Shown here one piece after another: positions 20,888 through 32,540 of a DNA stretch of 64,000 nt. A program made the translations under genes and the position numbers. The notes beneath the pieces were generated by a model. That model was not told the DNA's origin, did not search any database, and worked only from the letters and a program-made list of their open reading frames with translations. Where the stretch lies: assembly GCF_900143095.1 (NCBI RefSeq), contig NZ_FRDA01000003.1:434001-498000 (forward strand), written 5' to 3'. Source of the stretch: Pseudomonas asturiensis. GTDB lineage: Bacteria; Pseudomonadota; Gammaproteobacteria; Pseudomonadales; Pseudomonadaceae. Every line of letters starts with the position of its first letter. Position 1 is the stretch's first letter.

Positions 20888-21535
20888 ATGCAAGACACAT
20901 TACGCATCACCGAAATATTTCACTCGTTACAGGGTGAAACCCGCACGGCTGGGCTGCCCACCGTATTTGTCCGCCTGACCGGCTGCCCCTTGCGCTGCCA
21001 GTACTGTGACAGCGCCTATGCGTTCACCGGCGGCACTATTCAGTCGCTTGATGACATCATGGGCCAGGTCGCGGCTTACCGTCCCCGCTACGTCTGTGTA
21101 ACGGGCGGCGAACCACTGGCGCAGCCCAACGCAATTGCGTTGCTCAAGCGTCTGTGTGACGAGGGGTACGAGGTCTCGCTGGAAACCAGCGGTGCACTGG
21201 ACATCTCTGCTGTGGACCCTCGCGTCAGCCGCGTCGTCGATCTCAAGACTCCCGGGTCGAAAGAGGTCACGCGCAACCGCTACGAAAACATGGAGTTGCT
21301 GACGCCCAACGACCAGGTCAAGTTTGTGATCTGTTCGCGTGAGGACTACGACTGGGCGGTTTCCAAACTGATTCAGTACGGGCTTGATCGTCGTGCTGGC
21401 GAAGTTTTGTTCTCTGCCAGCCATCATGAGCTTAAAAGCCGTGAGCTGGCCGACTGGATCGTGGCGGACAACCTGCCAGTACGCTTGCAGATGCAACTGC
21501 ATAAATATCTTTGGGACGACGAGCCGGGGCGCTGA
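20888..21535 (+). CDS. queE: 7-carboxy-7-deazaguanine synthase QueE
   Basis: QueE is a radical-SAM enzyme that makes the 7-deazaguanine core of queuosine precursor preQ0. The 215-aa protein has the cluster-binding [14 protein letters not shown] and a GGEPLAQ SAM motif. The ATG at 20888 gives the family start [13 protein letters not shown]; a GTG at 20879 would add three residues. Its stop is 1 bp from the queC start, so the two genes form an operon. Confidence 0.95.
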   Translation: MQDTLRITEIFHSLQGETRTAGLPTVFVRLTGCPLRCQYCDSAYAFTGGTIQSLDDIMGQVAAYRPRYVCVTGGEPLAQPNAIALLKRLCDEGYEVSLETSGALDISAVDPRVSRVVDLKTPGSKEVTRNRYENMELLTPNDQVKFVICSREDYDWAVSKLIQYGLDRRAGEVLFSASHHELKSRELADWIVADNLPVRLQMQLHKYLWDDEPGR

Positions 21536-21536
21536 A

Positions 21537-22226
21537 ATGACTGAATTGACCATGACCGAGAAAAAAGCCGTCATCCTGCTGTCGGGTGGCCTGGACTCTG
21601 CGACGGTCGTTGCCATGGCGCGCGCTGAAGGCTACGCCTGCTACACCATGAGTTTCGACTATGGGCAGCGTCACCGCGCCGAACTCGATGCCGCCGCACA
21701 AGTGGCTCGCGACCTGGGTGCCATCGAGCACAAGATCATCGGCCTCAATCTCAACGGAATCGGCGGTTCCGCGCTCACAGACAGCTCCATCGCTGTGCCT
21801 GAAGCGCCGTCAGAAGGTATTCCGGTCACTTACGTGCCTGCACGTAACACCGTCTTTCTGTCGCTGGCGCTGGGCTGGGCAGAGGTCTTGGGCGCGCGCG
21901 ACATCTTCATCGGTGTGAATGCCGTGGATTATTCCGGTTATCCGGATTGCCGCCCCGAGTTTGTCGAGTCGTTCGAGCGCATGGCCAACCTGGCGACCAA
22001 GGCTGGAGTGGAAGGGCAGGGCTTCACTATCCGCGCTCCGCTCCAGAACCTGAGCAAGTCCGACATCGTCAAGGCGGGCACAGCGCTGGGCGTCGATTAC
22101 GCGCTGACGGTTTCCTGCTATCAGGCCGATGACCAAGGCCGTGCCTGCGGCAAGTGCGACAGCTGCCGCCTGCGCGCAGAAGGCTTTGCAGCCGCTGGTG
22201 TAGCTGACCCCACGCGTTATTTTTAA
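21537..22226 (+). CDS. queC: 7-cyano-7-deazaguanine synthase QueC
   Basis: QueC converts carboxydeazaguanine to preQ0 using ATP and ammonia. The 229-aa protein has the PP-loop [10 protein letters not shown] and the zinc-binding cysteines near the C-terminus ([18 protein letters not shown]). An alternative ATG at 21552 ([10 protein letters not shown]) is closer to many family members. It immediately precedes tRNA-Lys. Confidence 0.96.
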   Translation: MTELTMTEKKAVILLSGGLDSATVVAMARAEGYACYTMSFDYGQRHRAELDAAAQVARDLGAIEHKIIGLNLNGIGGSALTDSSIAVPEAPSEGIPVTYVPARNTVFLSLALGWAEVLGARDIFIGVNAVDYSGYPDCRPEFVESFERMANLATKAGVEGQGFTIRAPLQNLSKSDIVKAGTALGVDYALTVSCYQADDQGRACGKCDSCRLRAEGFAAAGVADPTRYF

Positions 22227-22244
22227 ACTTTTTTAAAATAGGTG

Positions 22245-22272
22245 TTGAATTACTCATAAAAATCAGTAATAT
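22245..22272 (+). promoter_or_regulatory. candidate promoter of tRNA-Lys
   Basis: TTGAAT and TAATAT are spaced by 16 bp in an AT-rich stretch, ending 17 bp before the mature tRNA 5' end. Confidence 0.5.
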
Positions 22273-22289
22273 ACGCGCCACACAACAGA

Positions 22290-22365
22290 GGGTCGTTAGC
22301 TCAGTTGGTAGAGCAGTTGGCTTTTAACCAATTGGTCGTAGGTTCGAATCCCACACGACCCACCA
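22290..22365 (+). tRNA. tRNA-Lys (UUU)
   Basis: A 76-nt cloverleaf with anticodon TTT, GGGTCGT/ACGACCC acceptor pairing and encoded CCA. The queC-tRNA-Lys order is the one used as a chromosomal attachment site by large integrative elements in other pseudomonads; here no integrase follows. Confidence 0.97.
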
Positions 22366-22371
22366 TTTCGA

Positions 22372-22416
22372 AAATCTGGAAGGCCCATGAAAATGCGGAT
22401 TTCCAGATTTTTTTTG
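22372..22416 (+). terminator. terminator of tRNA-Lys
   Basis: AAATCTGGAA and TTCCAGATTT arms are followed by a T-run, starting 7 bp after the tRNA. Confidence 0.8.
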
Positions 22417-22475
22417 CTTTGTAGATTTTAATCTGCGAGCGGCAATGTGCAGCAATCAGACTCTGATAAAGCCCT

Positions 22476-22510
22476 CAAAAAAAACGCCTCCGCAGAAGGA
22501 GGCGTTCTTT
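22476..22510 (-). terminator. terminator of katG
   Basis: On the minus strand AACGCCTCC / GGAGGCGTT arms are followed by eight T, 23 bp after the katG stop. Confidence 0.85.
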
Positions 22511-22532
22511 AACACGTGTCAAACAGAACGCA

Positions 22533-25184
<2,652 letters not shown>

Positions 25185-26225
25185 TTAGAACTGCGTCACG
25201 ACAGTTACACCTGCCGTTTCAAACCGGTCCATGTTCACCAGTGCATCAATGGATTGCTCAAGGCTGATGGTTTTGCCGATGAGCTTCTCCGGGGTCAATT
25301 TCCCTGACGTGATCATCGCCATCATGGCGTCATAGCGATGCGCTTGCATGCCGTGACTGCCGTAGATTTCAAGCTCATAGCCAATGACTTTGCTCATCGG
25401 GATCGCCGGCTTTGCGTGGTCGGCGAGCATCAACCCAACCTGAATATGTTTGCCGCGACGGCGCAGGTTATTGATGGAGTTGAAACACGTGGTGGGGTGA
25501 CCCAACGCATCAATCGAAACATGGGCACCGCCCTGTGTTATTTCCAGAACGGCCTCCGTGACGTCTGCAACCCGGTTTGCATTCACCGTCGCAACGGCGC
25601 CGAGCGTGCGGGCGAGTTCCAGTTTGTCGTCCGAGATGTCGATGGCAATGACGTTCGCGCCCAAGGCCTGGGCGATCATCACGGCCGACAGGCCTACACC
25701 GCCGCACCCATGGACAGCGACCCACTGACCCGCAGAGACTTTGCCCTGGTCAACAACGGCGCGAAACGACGTCACGAAGCGGCACCCCAGGCTGGCGGCA
25801 GTGGCAAAGTCCATGCTTTCAGGCAGCGCCACCAGGTTCAGGTCTGCGCGATGGATCCCGACGTATTCGGCAAACGATCCCCAGTGAGTGAAGCCGGGTT
25901 GAAACTGAGTGTGGCAGACCTGTTGATTGCCGCTGTTGCATTCAGGGCAAGCGCCGCAGCCACCCACGAACGGTACGGTCACACGATCACCCACTTTCCA
26001 CTTGGTGACCTCATGGCCTACCTCGGCCACGATGCCTGCGAGTTCATGCCCGGGTATATGCGGCAACTGGATGTCCGGATCATGACCTTTCCAGCCATGC
26101 CAGTCGCTGCGGCACACGCCTGTACCTTGTACCTGAATCACAACGCCGTGGCGTTCAGGGGTTGGATCGTCCACGTTCATCATGCGTGGCGGTGTCGAGA
26201 AGGCTTCGTAGACTATGGCTTTCAT
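25185..26225 (-). CDS. zinc-dependent alcohol dehydrogenase
   Basis: This 346-aa medium-chain dehydrogenase has the catalytic-zinc motif [12 protein letters not shown], the four-cysteine structural-zinc lobe ([15 protein letters not shown]) and the Rossmann glycine motif [10 protein letters not shown]. The start ATG at 26225 gives MKAIVYEAF; 29 codons of open frame upstream lack similarity. Substrate is unknown; members act on primary or aromatic alcohols. It is divergent from an Lrp-type regulator 188 bp away, which is likely to control it. Confidence 0.9.
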   Translation of the reverse strand: MKAIVYEAFSTPPRMMNVDDPTPERHGVVIQVQGTGVCRSDWHGWKGHDPDIQLPHIPGHELAGIVAEVGHEVTKWKVGDRVTVPFVGGCGACPECNSGNQQVCHTQFQPGFTHWGSFAEYVGIHRADLNLVALPESMDFATAASLGCRFVTSFRAVVDQGKVSAGQWVAVHGCGGVGLSAVMIAQALGANVIAIDISDDKLELARTLGAVATVNANRVADVTEAVLEITQGGAHVSIDALGHPTTCFNSINNLRRRGKHIQVGLMLADHAKPAIPMSKVIGYELEIYGSHGMQAHRYDAMMAMITSGKLTPEKLIGKTISLEQSIDALVNMDRFETAGVTVVTQF

Positions 26226-26350
26226 GAAAGCGACCTGTGCTTGAGTAGTTGTCCCTGCCTGTCGGTGCGGGTTCGATTCGGCGATGAAATCGATCCGCCT
26301 GTTGCACCCCATTATGGATAAAAGCGTTGAAATGACTTTTCAGACTTCAA

Positions 26351-26397
26351 TTGACAATACGTAAATTGTGAAATTAACTTTCAATACAATCGATAAT
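26351..26397 (+). promoter_or_regulatory. AT-rich promoter region of the Lrp-type gene
   Basis: A perfect TTGACA (26351-26356) is followed by weak -10 candidates, and a GATAAT lies at 26392-26397. The stretch is strongly AT-rich compared with its surroundings, as expected for an Lrp-family control region. The exact start site cannot be fixed. Confidence 0.4.
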
Positions 26398-26413
26398 AAA
26401 GAAAGGTTCTGTC

Positions 26414-26896
26414 ATGTATGAAGTGCTGGACAAGGTTGACGTTTCAATTGCCGATCGCTTGCAAAGAGACGGCCGGTTGTCCAACGTCAAACTGGCGGAG
26501 ACACTTTCTCTCAGCGAAGCCTCCTGCTGGCGAAAGCAAAAGCGACTTGAGGAATGTGGAATCATCCAGGGGTATCAGGCCATTCTGGATCGAAAGAAGT
26601 TGGGACTTGGTGTCATGGCGTTCGTGCAGATTTCCTGCACCGATCACAGTGAGGAGGCAACCGCCCGTTTCGAAAAGATTATTGAGTTGGCGCCTCAGGT
26701 GCTCAGCTGTCATAACACCACAGGCGAGGCTGACTTTTTACTGCAGGTTGTTGCAAAGGACCTGGACAGCTACAGCCGATTCGTTGAACGCGTGCTGAGA
26801 AAGCTTCCGGGGGTATCAAGCATTCGCTCGAATCTTTCATTGCGCGAAATGAAAACCACCAATCGATTGCCGGTAACGGAGTTGTTGAGTCTCTGA
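26414..26896 (+). CDS. Lrp/AsnC family transcriptional regulator
   Basis: The 160-aa product has an N-terminal helix-turn-helix (DRLQRDGRLSNVKLAETLSL, then SEASCWRKQKRLEE) and a C-terminal RAM/AsnC ligand domain (GEADFLLQVVAKDLDSYSRF). Such proteins sense amino acids or related metabolites. Its divergent position next to the alcohol dehydrogenase, and the lipase-like gene just downstream, make these its likely targets, by inference. Confidence 0.92.
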   Translation: MYEVLDKVDVSIADRLQRDGRLSNVKLAETLSLSEASCWRKQKRLEECGIIQGYQAILDRKKLGLGVMAFVQISCTDHSEEATARFEKIIELAPQVLSCHNTTGEADFLLQVVAKDLDSYSRFVERVLRKLPGVSSIRSNLSLREMKTTNRLPVTELLSL

Positions 26897-26935
26897 GGGA
26901 AGACCGTCCGGTCTTGAACGTCACGAGAGGCGAAA

Positions 26936-28165
26936 ATGTACCCACTGTCTGTATCTGCGCACCGCTTGATGAGCGCACTGTTTGTGTTGCTGATGACCCA
27001 GCAGGGCGGGTGCAGTATTGCCACCCATGGCTCCCCGATCGGCGATGGCGGGGTTCCGGACTTTTACACTTGGACCGACAGCGTGCCGGCAACGCCGGGG
27101 AAACTGCTGCGATCCGAGCCCATGACGGTATCCCAGAGTCTTGACGGTGCGTCGAGAAATATCCGCTTTCTATACACCTCCACCGAGGGCATCGAGGGCC
27201 GTAAACAGGTCATTGTTTCCGGCGCTCTGTTCATTCCCCAAGGCAGTCCACCACCGGGTGGCTGGCCGCTGATGGCCTGGGCGCATGGCACGGTGGGTAG
27301 CGCCGACATCTGCGCGCCGTCCTTTGCAAGTCGCAGCCCGCGTGATACCCGCTACCTGAATCATTGGCTTGCACAGGGTTACGCAGTGGTGGCAACCGAT
27401 TATCAGGGGCTTGGAACGCCCGGGCTTCATCCTTACGGGCTCACCCGACCGCTTGCGTATAACATCCTCGACAGCGTTCGAGCGGTCATGAGCGGCGGCT
27501 TCGACCTTTCAAAGCGGGTTCTCGTGTTTGGTCAGTCCCAGGGTGGACGAGCGGCTTTCGCTACGGCGGTCTATGCCCGAACCTATGCGCCTGATCTGGA
27601 CATTGTTGGCGTGGTTGCCACAGGCACGCCTTACGCCGGCGTACGAAAACGATCGGGTACGCCAAGCGGATCAACACCTTCGACGTTTTCTTACAACTTG
27701 TTGAGATTGAGTACCGGCGCGCTGCTCGATCCATCCTTTGTGCCCAGCGACTATTTGAGCGAGCGGGCAATTCCTGCATTCCAACTCAGTCAACGTGCCT
27801 GTCTGCACGCCATCGAACAGCAAGTGATTGCGGATCAGCTCACCTTTGACAACAGTTTCAAGCAATCACCAAAGCCAATGCTCGACAGGATAAATGCCGC
27901 GTCGGCCTACCCGACGTTGAAGTCGGATATTCCAGTTTTTATCGGGACGGGTGGTCAGGATCACGATGTTTCTGTTGCACAGCAGACTGCGTTGGTCGCT
28001 GATGCCTGTAAAGCAGGCAGTCGGATCGAGTGGCATCTTTACCCTGAACTGGATCATTCTGGGGCGGTCAATGGCTCGCTGGTGGATTCGGTAATTTTCG
28101 TTCGCAAGGCATTTTCAGGTGAGCGTATTACGGGTAACTGCAAGGTCGTCCTGCCAGGTACCTAG
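26936..28165 (+). CDS. secretory lipase-like alpha/beta hydrolase, lipoprotein-type leader
   Basis: The 409-aa protein begins with a hydrophobic leader ending in GGCS, so it may be a lipoprotein or exported. The body matches the secretory lipase (LIP) family: AHGTVGSADIC oxyanion region, nucleophile elbow GQSQGGRAA, a late Asp in GTGGQDHDVS and His in LDHSGAVNG. It probably cleaves esters outside the cytoplasm. The start ATG follows CGAGAGGCGAAA. It is the last gene of the variable interval before nadA. Confidence 0.85.
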   Translation: MYPLSVSAHRLMSALFVLLMTQQGGCSIATHGSPIGDGGVPDFYTWTDSVPATPGKLLRSEPMTVSQSLDGASRNIRFLYTSTEGIEGRKQVIVSGALFIPQGSPPPGGWPLMAWAHGTVGSADICAPSFASRSPRDTRYLNHWLAQGYAVVATDYQGLGTPGLHPYGLTRPLAYNILDSVRAVMSGGFDLSKRVLVFGQSQGGRAAFATAVYARTYAPDLDIVGVVATGTPYAGVRKRSGTPSGSTPSTFSYNLLRLSTGALLDPSFVPSDYLSERAIPAFQLSQRACLHAIEQQVIADQLTFDNSFKQSPKPMLDRINAASAYPTLKSDIPVFIGTGGQDHDVSVAQQTALVADACKAGSRIEWHLYPELDHSGAVNGSLVDSVIFVRKAFSGERITGNCKVVLPGT

Positions 28166-28206
28166 ACGTTTGTTTCAGTGCGTATTACCGGTCTGTTGTC
28201 GTTTAG

Positions 28207-28225
28207 GATAAGAGTCATTCTCATT
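28207..28225 (+). promoter_or_regulatory. Fur box
   Basis: The 19-bp GATAAGAGTCATTCTCATT matches the Pseudomonas Fur consensus AATGAGAATNATTCTCATT at 15 of 18 defined positions. It sits about 25 bp before the inferred start of a small RNA. Confidence 0.7.
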
Positions 28226-28230
28226 GTTCG

Positions 28231-28356
28231 GGCCGTCTTAAAAACTACTGTGAAATCAGTTTTTTATAGCTAGAATCGGCCACGCTTCACACGCAGTACA
28301 GACACCTGCACACAGGCCGGAAAGTCTCAGCACACTGAGCGTTTCGGCATTTTTTA
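28231..28356 (+). ncRNA. PrrF-type iron-regulated small RNA (predicted)
   Basis: A Fur box at 28207-28225 is followed by a ~125-bp stretch without open frame that ends in a terminator (28316-28355). The 5' part forms a hairpin from AAAAACT and AGTTTTT arms around an ACTGTGAAATC loop, which I recall as the conserved unpaired core of PrrF RNAs. PrrF RNAs are made in low iron and, with Hfq, repress mRNAs of iron-using proteins. Position upstream of nadA is consistent with PrrF copies of non-aeruginosa pseudomonads as I recall them. The 5' end is estimated; strand and terminator are firm. Confidence 0.72.
28316..28355 (+). terminator. terminator of the small RNA
   Basis: An imperfect stem (GCCGGAAA / GTTTCGGC with inner CTCAG-CACA-CTGAG) is followed by ATTTTTT. 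It lies 62 bp upstream of nadA. Confidence 0.75.
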
Positions 28357-28417
28357 ATGCCTGTCTTTCGGGTGTAAACTTGCCTTTCGCGCTCAAGCGC
28401 CTTCAGGTCCCGCGAAC

Positions 28418-29476
28418 ATGACACAGATTTCCGAACGCTTTCTGGTACAAGCGCATCTCGATGCCAAGCAGCCCAAGGCGTTGAGTCCAGCAGAACAGGC
28501 GCATTATCGCGCCGAGATCGCAGCCGAGCTCAAGAAGCAGGACGCGGTGCTGGTCGCTCACTATTACTGCGACCCTGTGATTCAAGCGTTGGCCGAGGAA
28601 ACAGGCGGCTGCGTGGCTGACTCACTGGAAATGGCGCGCTTCAGCAACAATCACGCTGCCAGCACCGTACTGGTAGCGGGCGTGCGTTTCATGGGCGAGA
28701 CGGCCAAGATCCTCAACCCGGAAAAACGTGTCTTCATGCCGACCCTGGAAGCCACCTGTTCGCTGGATGTGGGCTGCCCGGTGGACGAATTCTCTGCGTT
28801 CTGCGATCAGCATCCAGAGCGAACGGTCGTTGTTTATGCCAATACCTCGGCGGCTGTCAAAGCCCGGGCTGACTGGGTGGTGACCTCAGGTTGCGCACTG
28901 GAGATCGTTGAAAGCCTGATGGACAACGGGGAAAAGATCATCTGGGCGCCGGACAAGCACCTGGGCCGCTACATCCAGCGCGAAACCGGTGCCGACATGC
29001 TGTTGTGGGATGGCGCATGCATCGTCCACGAAGAGTTCAAATCCAAGCAGCTTGAGGACATGAAGGCGTTATATCCCGAAGCTGCCATTCTGGTTCACCC
29101 GGAGTCGCCGGAAGCGGTCATTGAACTGGCCGACGTTGTGGGTTCGACCAGCCAGATGATCGCCGCGGCGCAAAGGTTGCCGAACAAGACCTTCATCGTG
29201 GCCACCGATCGCGGCATTTTCTACAAGATGCAGCAGGTGTGCCCGGACAAGATCTTCATCGAAGCCCCGACCGCCGGAAATGGCGCGGCCTGCCGCAGTT
29301 GCGCGCATTGTCCGTGGATGGCGATGAACACGCTCGAGCGCACCTTGCAGTGTCTGCGAGAGGGCTCCAACGAGATCTTCGTCGATCCGGCGCTGATCCC
29401 CAATGCCATACGCCCCTTGCAACGCATGCTGGATTTCACCCAGGCCGCACGCATCCGGCAAGCTGGCAATGCCTGA
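28418..29476 (+). CDS. nadA: quinolinate synthase NadA
   Basis: NadA (352 aa) is a [4Fe-4S] enzyme that condenses iminoaspartate with dihydroxyacetone phosphate in NAD synthesis. The three cluster Cys lie in [24 protein letters not shown] and the C-terminal [16 protein letters not shown] region. Because it needs an Fe-S cluster and follows an iron-responsive sRNA, partial read-through control by iron is possible but not shown. Confidence 0.96.
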   Translation: MTQISERFLVQAHLDAKQPKALSPAEQAHYRAEIAAELKKQDAVLVAHYYCDPVIQALAEETGGCVADSLEMARFSNNHAASTVLVAGVRFMGETAKILNPEKRVFMPTLEATCSLDVGCPVDEFSAFCDQHPERTVVVYANTSAAVKARADWVVTSGCALEIVESLMDNGEKIIWAPDKHLGRYIQRETGADMLLWDGACIVHEEFKSKQLEDMKALYPEAAILVHPESPEAVIELADVVGSTSQMIAAAQRLPNKTFIVATDRGIFYKMQQVCPDKIFIEAPTAGNGAACRSCAHCPWMAMNTLERTLQCLREGSNEIFVDPALIPNAIRPLQRMLDFTQAARIRQAGNA

Positions 29477-29497
29477 CAGGCGTTGACTGGCGCAAAC

Positions 29498-29532
29498 GAA
29501 AAGCCCGACTCAGATGTCGGGCTTTGTATTTT
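29498..29532. terminator. bidirectional terminator between nadA and M48 protease gene
   Basis: AAAGCCCGACT / ...GTCGGGCTTT hairpin with T-rich flank between convergent genes. Confidence 0.8.
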
Positions 29533-29555
29533 CAGGGCTGATGACTCAAGCGCTG

Positions 29556-30989
29556 TCAGTTCATCATGTCCTTGACCATCCGCTCCTGCTCGATCAGATC
29601 CTTCTGCCGTGCATCGATGCGTGATGCGAGTTGAAAGTTATTGCTCGCGCGCCGTTTTGCAAAGTCCAGTTGCTGAATGGCCTGGCGGAAATCACCCACT
29701 AGCGCGAAGTACTCAGCCCGGGCCTGGTGCAGGCCGACTGTGTTGCCATTGAGGCCGCGGGTTTCCGCCACGACGTACCAGATGTCAGGATCATCGGGAC
29801 GCGTCTTCAGCAACGCCTCAAGGCCTTTCTCCGCCTCGGCAGTGCGGTTCTGTTTGAGCAGCACGTCGATGCGCACATCATTGAGCGGGTAGTTGTTCGG
29901 GTACAGCGTGAGCATGCGCTCAACCCGTTGCTGCGCGTCGGACAGACGATTGTTGGTGATGTCCAGGTCGATCTGCGTCAGGTTGTAAGTGATGTCGTTC
30001 GGCGCTTTTTCCAGCAGCGGCTTCAGGCTCTCACGGGCCTCATTGAGCTGGCCGCCTTTGATCTGTGCAATGGCAAGGCCGTAGCGTGCCGCGTCGGATT
30101 TCGGGTTCTCCACCAGCTGCGCACGGAAACGCTTGGCGGCGATGCCGGGTGTTTCTTCGTAGATGAGCGCGACGCGTGCCCGCATCAATTGATAGAGGAC
30201 ACTGTCTTCCTTGCCGCCCGGTTTGGCCTGTTCGGCGCGGTTGCGGGTGTCGGCAATCCGCGATTCGCTGACCGGGTGAGTCAGCAGGAACTCTGGCGGC
30301 CGTGCATCGAATCGATACTGGCGCATCAGGCGCTCGAACATGGTCGGCATGTTGCGTGGGTCATAGCCGGCTTTTTCCAGGTTCAGGATGCCGATGCGGT
30401 CAGCCTCCTGCTCGTTCTGGCGTGAGAAGCGACGCTGCTCCTGAATGGCGGCGGCCTGAGAGCCTGCAATGGCGGCGATGCCGGCGTCACCGGCACCGGC
30501 AGCCGCCATCACGATACCCGCCAGCATCGCAGCCATGACCGGCACTTGCATACGCTGCTGCGCTTCGATGCCGCGAGCGAAGTGGCGTTGAGACAAGTGA
30601 GCGAGTTCGTGGGCGAGCACCGAAGCGTATTCGCCTTCGGTCTGGGCGTTGAGAAACAGGCCGCCGTTGACGCCGATGATGCCGCCCGGTGCAGCGAAGG
30701 CGTTCAGCTGTGGGCTGTTGATCAGAATGAATTCAAGACGCCTGTCCTGCACCTGACTGGTTTCGGCCAGACGATAGACCGACGTCTCGACATAATCCTT
30801 GAGCTGCGGATCCGAGAGCTGGCTGACCTGACCACGCAACAGGCCCAGCCAGGCGCGCCCCAGCTTGTGCTCCTGTTCGGGGGAGACGATGGACGAACTG
30901 GCGTCGCCAAGGGATGGCAGGTCATCGGCCATGCCTGGCACGGCAAACAGGCAGGCGAGCGTGAGCAGTGTGGGACGCAAAAAATTCAT
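29556..30989 (-). CDS. BepA-type periplasmic M48 metalloprotease with TPR repeats
   Basis: The 477-aa protein has a signal peptide (cleavage near GMADD), an M48 zinc protease domain with HELAH (within LAHELAHLSQRHF), a second metal ligand in NEQEADRIG, and a C-terminal TPR array from about residue 300. It resembles BepA, which degrades or chaperones misassembled outer-membrane proteins such as LptD. It is divergent from tusA. Confidence 0.92.
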   Translation of the reverse strand: MNFLRPTLLTLACLFAVPGMADDLPSLGDASSSIVSPEQEHKLGRAWLGLLRGQVSQLSDPQLKDYVETSVYRLAETSQVQDRRLEFILINSPQLNAFAAPGGIIGVNGGLFLNAQTEGEYASVLAHELAHLSQRHFARGIEAQQRMQVPVMAAMLAGIVMAAAGAGDAGIAAIAGSQAAAIQEQRRFSRQNEQEADRIGILNLEKAGYDPRNMPTMFERLMRQYRFDARPPEFLLTHPVSESRIADTRNRAEQAKPGGKEDSVLYQLMRARVALIYEETPGIAAKRFRAQLVENPKSDAARYGLAIAQIKGGQLNEARESLKPLLEKAPNDITYNLTQIDLDITNNRLSDAQQRVERMLTLYPNNYPLNDVRIDVLLKQNRTAEAEKGLEALLKTRPDDPDIWYVVAETRGLNGNTVGLHQARAEYFALVGDFRQAIQQLDFAKRRASNNFQLASRIDARQKDLIEQERMVKDMMN

Positions 30990-31129
30990 GCACGAAGCTC
31001 TTTTCTTAAGAGCCTGTACTGTAGCTGGCTAAATGGCGTGCTGACCAGAGTGAGGTATTCTTGCTGGCTGGCCAGCGACTCCTTTCGCAGCCTGCTTTGT
31101 AATTCGATGTGTCTGCCAGGAGAGAAACG

Positions 31130-31381
31130 ATGTCTGACCCAGTAACGCGCCCCGAGGCGTGTGACGCCGAGCTTGATGCGTGTGGGCTCAACTGCCCGTT
31201 GCCTTTGCTCAAGGCCAAGATGGAACTCAATCGTCTGGCCAGCGGTGCCGTGCTGAAAGTCATTGCGACCGATGCAGGTTCTCAGCGTGATTTCCGAACG
31301 TTTGCCAGACTGGCTGGCCATGAACTGGTGCATGAAGAAGTGGAGGCGGGGATATACCGTTACTGGCTGCGCAAGGCCTGA
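31130..31381 (+). CDS. tusA: TusA family sulfurtransferase
   Basis: The 83-aa product has the CPxP motif in LNCPLPLLKAK near residue 20 and the two-layer sandwich fold length typical of TusA/YeeD. These proteins relay persulfide sulfur, for example to tRNA thiolation or molybdenum cofactor pathways. The ATG at 31130 follows CAGGAGAGAAACG. It may be co-transcribed with the membrane protein 36 bp downstream. Confidence 0.9.
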   Translation: MSDPVTRPEACDAELDACGLNCPLPLLKAKMELNRLASGAVLKVIATDAGSQRDFRTFARLAGHELVHEEVEAGIYRYWLRKA

Positions 31382-31417
31382 CGGGTCGCCGCGATTTCTT
31401 TTCGAAAAGGATGTTTG

Positions 31418-32488
31418 ATGTTCAATGTGCTTCGCGGCTGGGTGCAACGCTACTTCTCTGATGAAGAAGCCGTTGTGCTGGCAGTCCTGTTGTTTCTGGC
31501 GTTTACCCTGGTGCTCACGCTGGGTGGAATGCTGGCGCCGGTTCTCGCCGGCCTGGTCCTGGCGTTTCTGATGCAGGGCGTGGTCAACTTTCTGGAGCGC
31601 TTTCGCATTCCCGAGGTGGGCGCGGTCGCTTTCGTCTTTGCGCTGTTCATAAGCGCATTACTGGTGTTTCTGCTGGTGCTGGTGCCTTTGCTCTGGCATC
31701 AACTGATCACGCTGTTCAACGAGTTGCCGGGCATGCTCGCCAAGTGGCAATCCTTGTTGCTGTTGTTGCCGGAGCGTTACCCGCACCTGGTGTCCGACGA
31801 GCAGGTGTTGCAGGCCATTGAAGTGGCACGCGGCGAGATCGGCAAGTTCGGGCAACTGGCGCTGACCTTTTCCCTGTCGAGCCTGCCGCTGCTGGTCAAT
31901 CTGATGATCTATCTGGTGCTGGTGCCGATTCTGGTGTTCTTTTTCCTTAAGGACCGCCGCATGATCGGTCGCTGGGTGCGAGGTTATCTGCCCCGCGAGC
32001 GAGCGTTGCTGAACCGTGTTGCCGAGGAAATGAATCGCCAGATCGCCAACTACATTCGTGGCAAGGTCATCGAGATCTTCATCTGTGGCGGCGTGACCTA
32101 CGTCGCCTTCGTCGCGCTGGGGCTCAATTACGCGGCGCTGCTGGCGATGCTGGTCGGCATTTCTGTGGTGGTGCCGTATGTCGGCGCTGTGGTGGTGACG
32201 GTGCCCGTCGCGCTGATCGGTTTGTTTCAGTGGGGCTGGGGCGACCAGTTCATCTACCTGATGATGGTGCACGGCATCATTCAGGCGCTGGATGGCAACG
32301 TGCTGGTGCCATTGCTGTTTTCCGAGGCCGTCAATCTGCATCCTGTCGCAATTATCTGCGCGGTGCTGTTGTTCGGTGGGTTGTGGGGTTTCTGGGGGAT
32401 TTTTTTCGCGATTCCGCTGGCAACTCTGTTCAAGGCCGTCATCGATGCCTGGCCGCGAAACGAGCCAACCGTCGCGCCGTTGTTGTAG
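31418..32488 (+). CDS. AI-2E family (PerM-like) membrane transporter
   Basis: The 356-aa protein has about seven to eight transmembrane segments, with an early pair (residues ~25-75) and a cluster from ~210 to 340. The overall pattern fits the AI-2E/PerM family (TqsA, YdiK, PerM). Transport substrate is unknown; PerM-like proteins are not all autoinducer exporters. The ATG at 31418 follows GAAAAGGATGTTTG; a TTG one codon earlier is possible. Confidence 0.88.
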   Translation: MFNVLRGWVQRYFSDEEAVVLAVLLFLAFTLVLTLGGMLAPVLAGLVLAFLMQGVVNFLERFRIPEVGAVAFVFALFISALLVFLLVLVPLLWHQLITLFNELPGMLAKWQSLLLLLPERYPHLVSDEQVLQAIEVARGEIGKFGQLALTFSLSSLPLLVNLMIYLVLVPILVFFFLKDRRMIGRWVRGYLPRERALLNRVAEEMNRQIANYIRGKVIEIFICGGVTYVAFVALGLNYAALLAMLVGISVVVPYVGAVVVTVPVALIGLFQWGWGDQFIYLMMVHGIIQALDGNVLVPLLFSEAVNLHPVAIICAVLLFGGLWGFWGIFFAIPLATLFKAVIDAWPRNEPTVAPLL

Positions 32489-32493
32489 CGTTG

Positions 32494-32532
32494 GAAAAAC
32501 TATCGCTGCGGAGCCTTGCGCACCGCAGCGAT
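32494..32532 (-). terminator. terminator of the gcvR-bcp operon
   Basis: On the minus strand ATCGCTGCGG / CCGCAGCGAT arms are followed by AGTTTTTCC, just after the bcp stop. It also separates the convergent PerM-like gene. Confidence 0.75.
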
Positions 32533-32540
32533 TTGCCACA

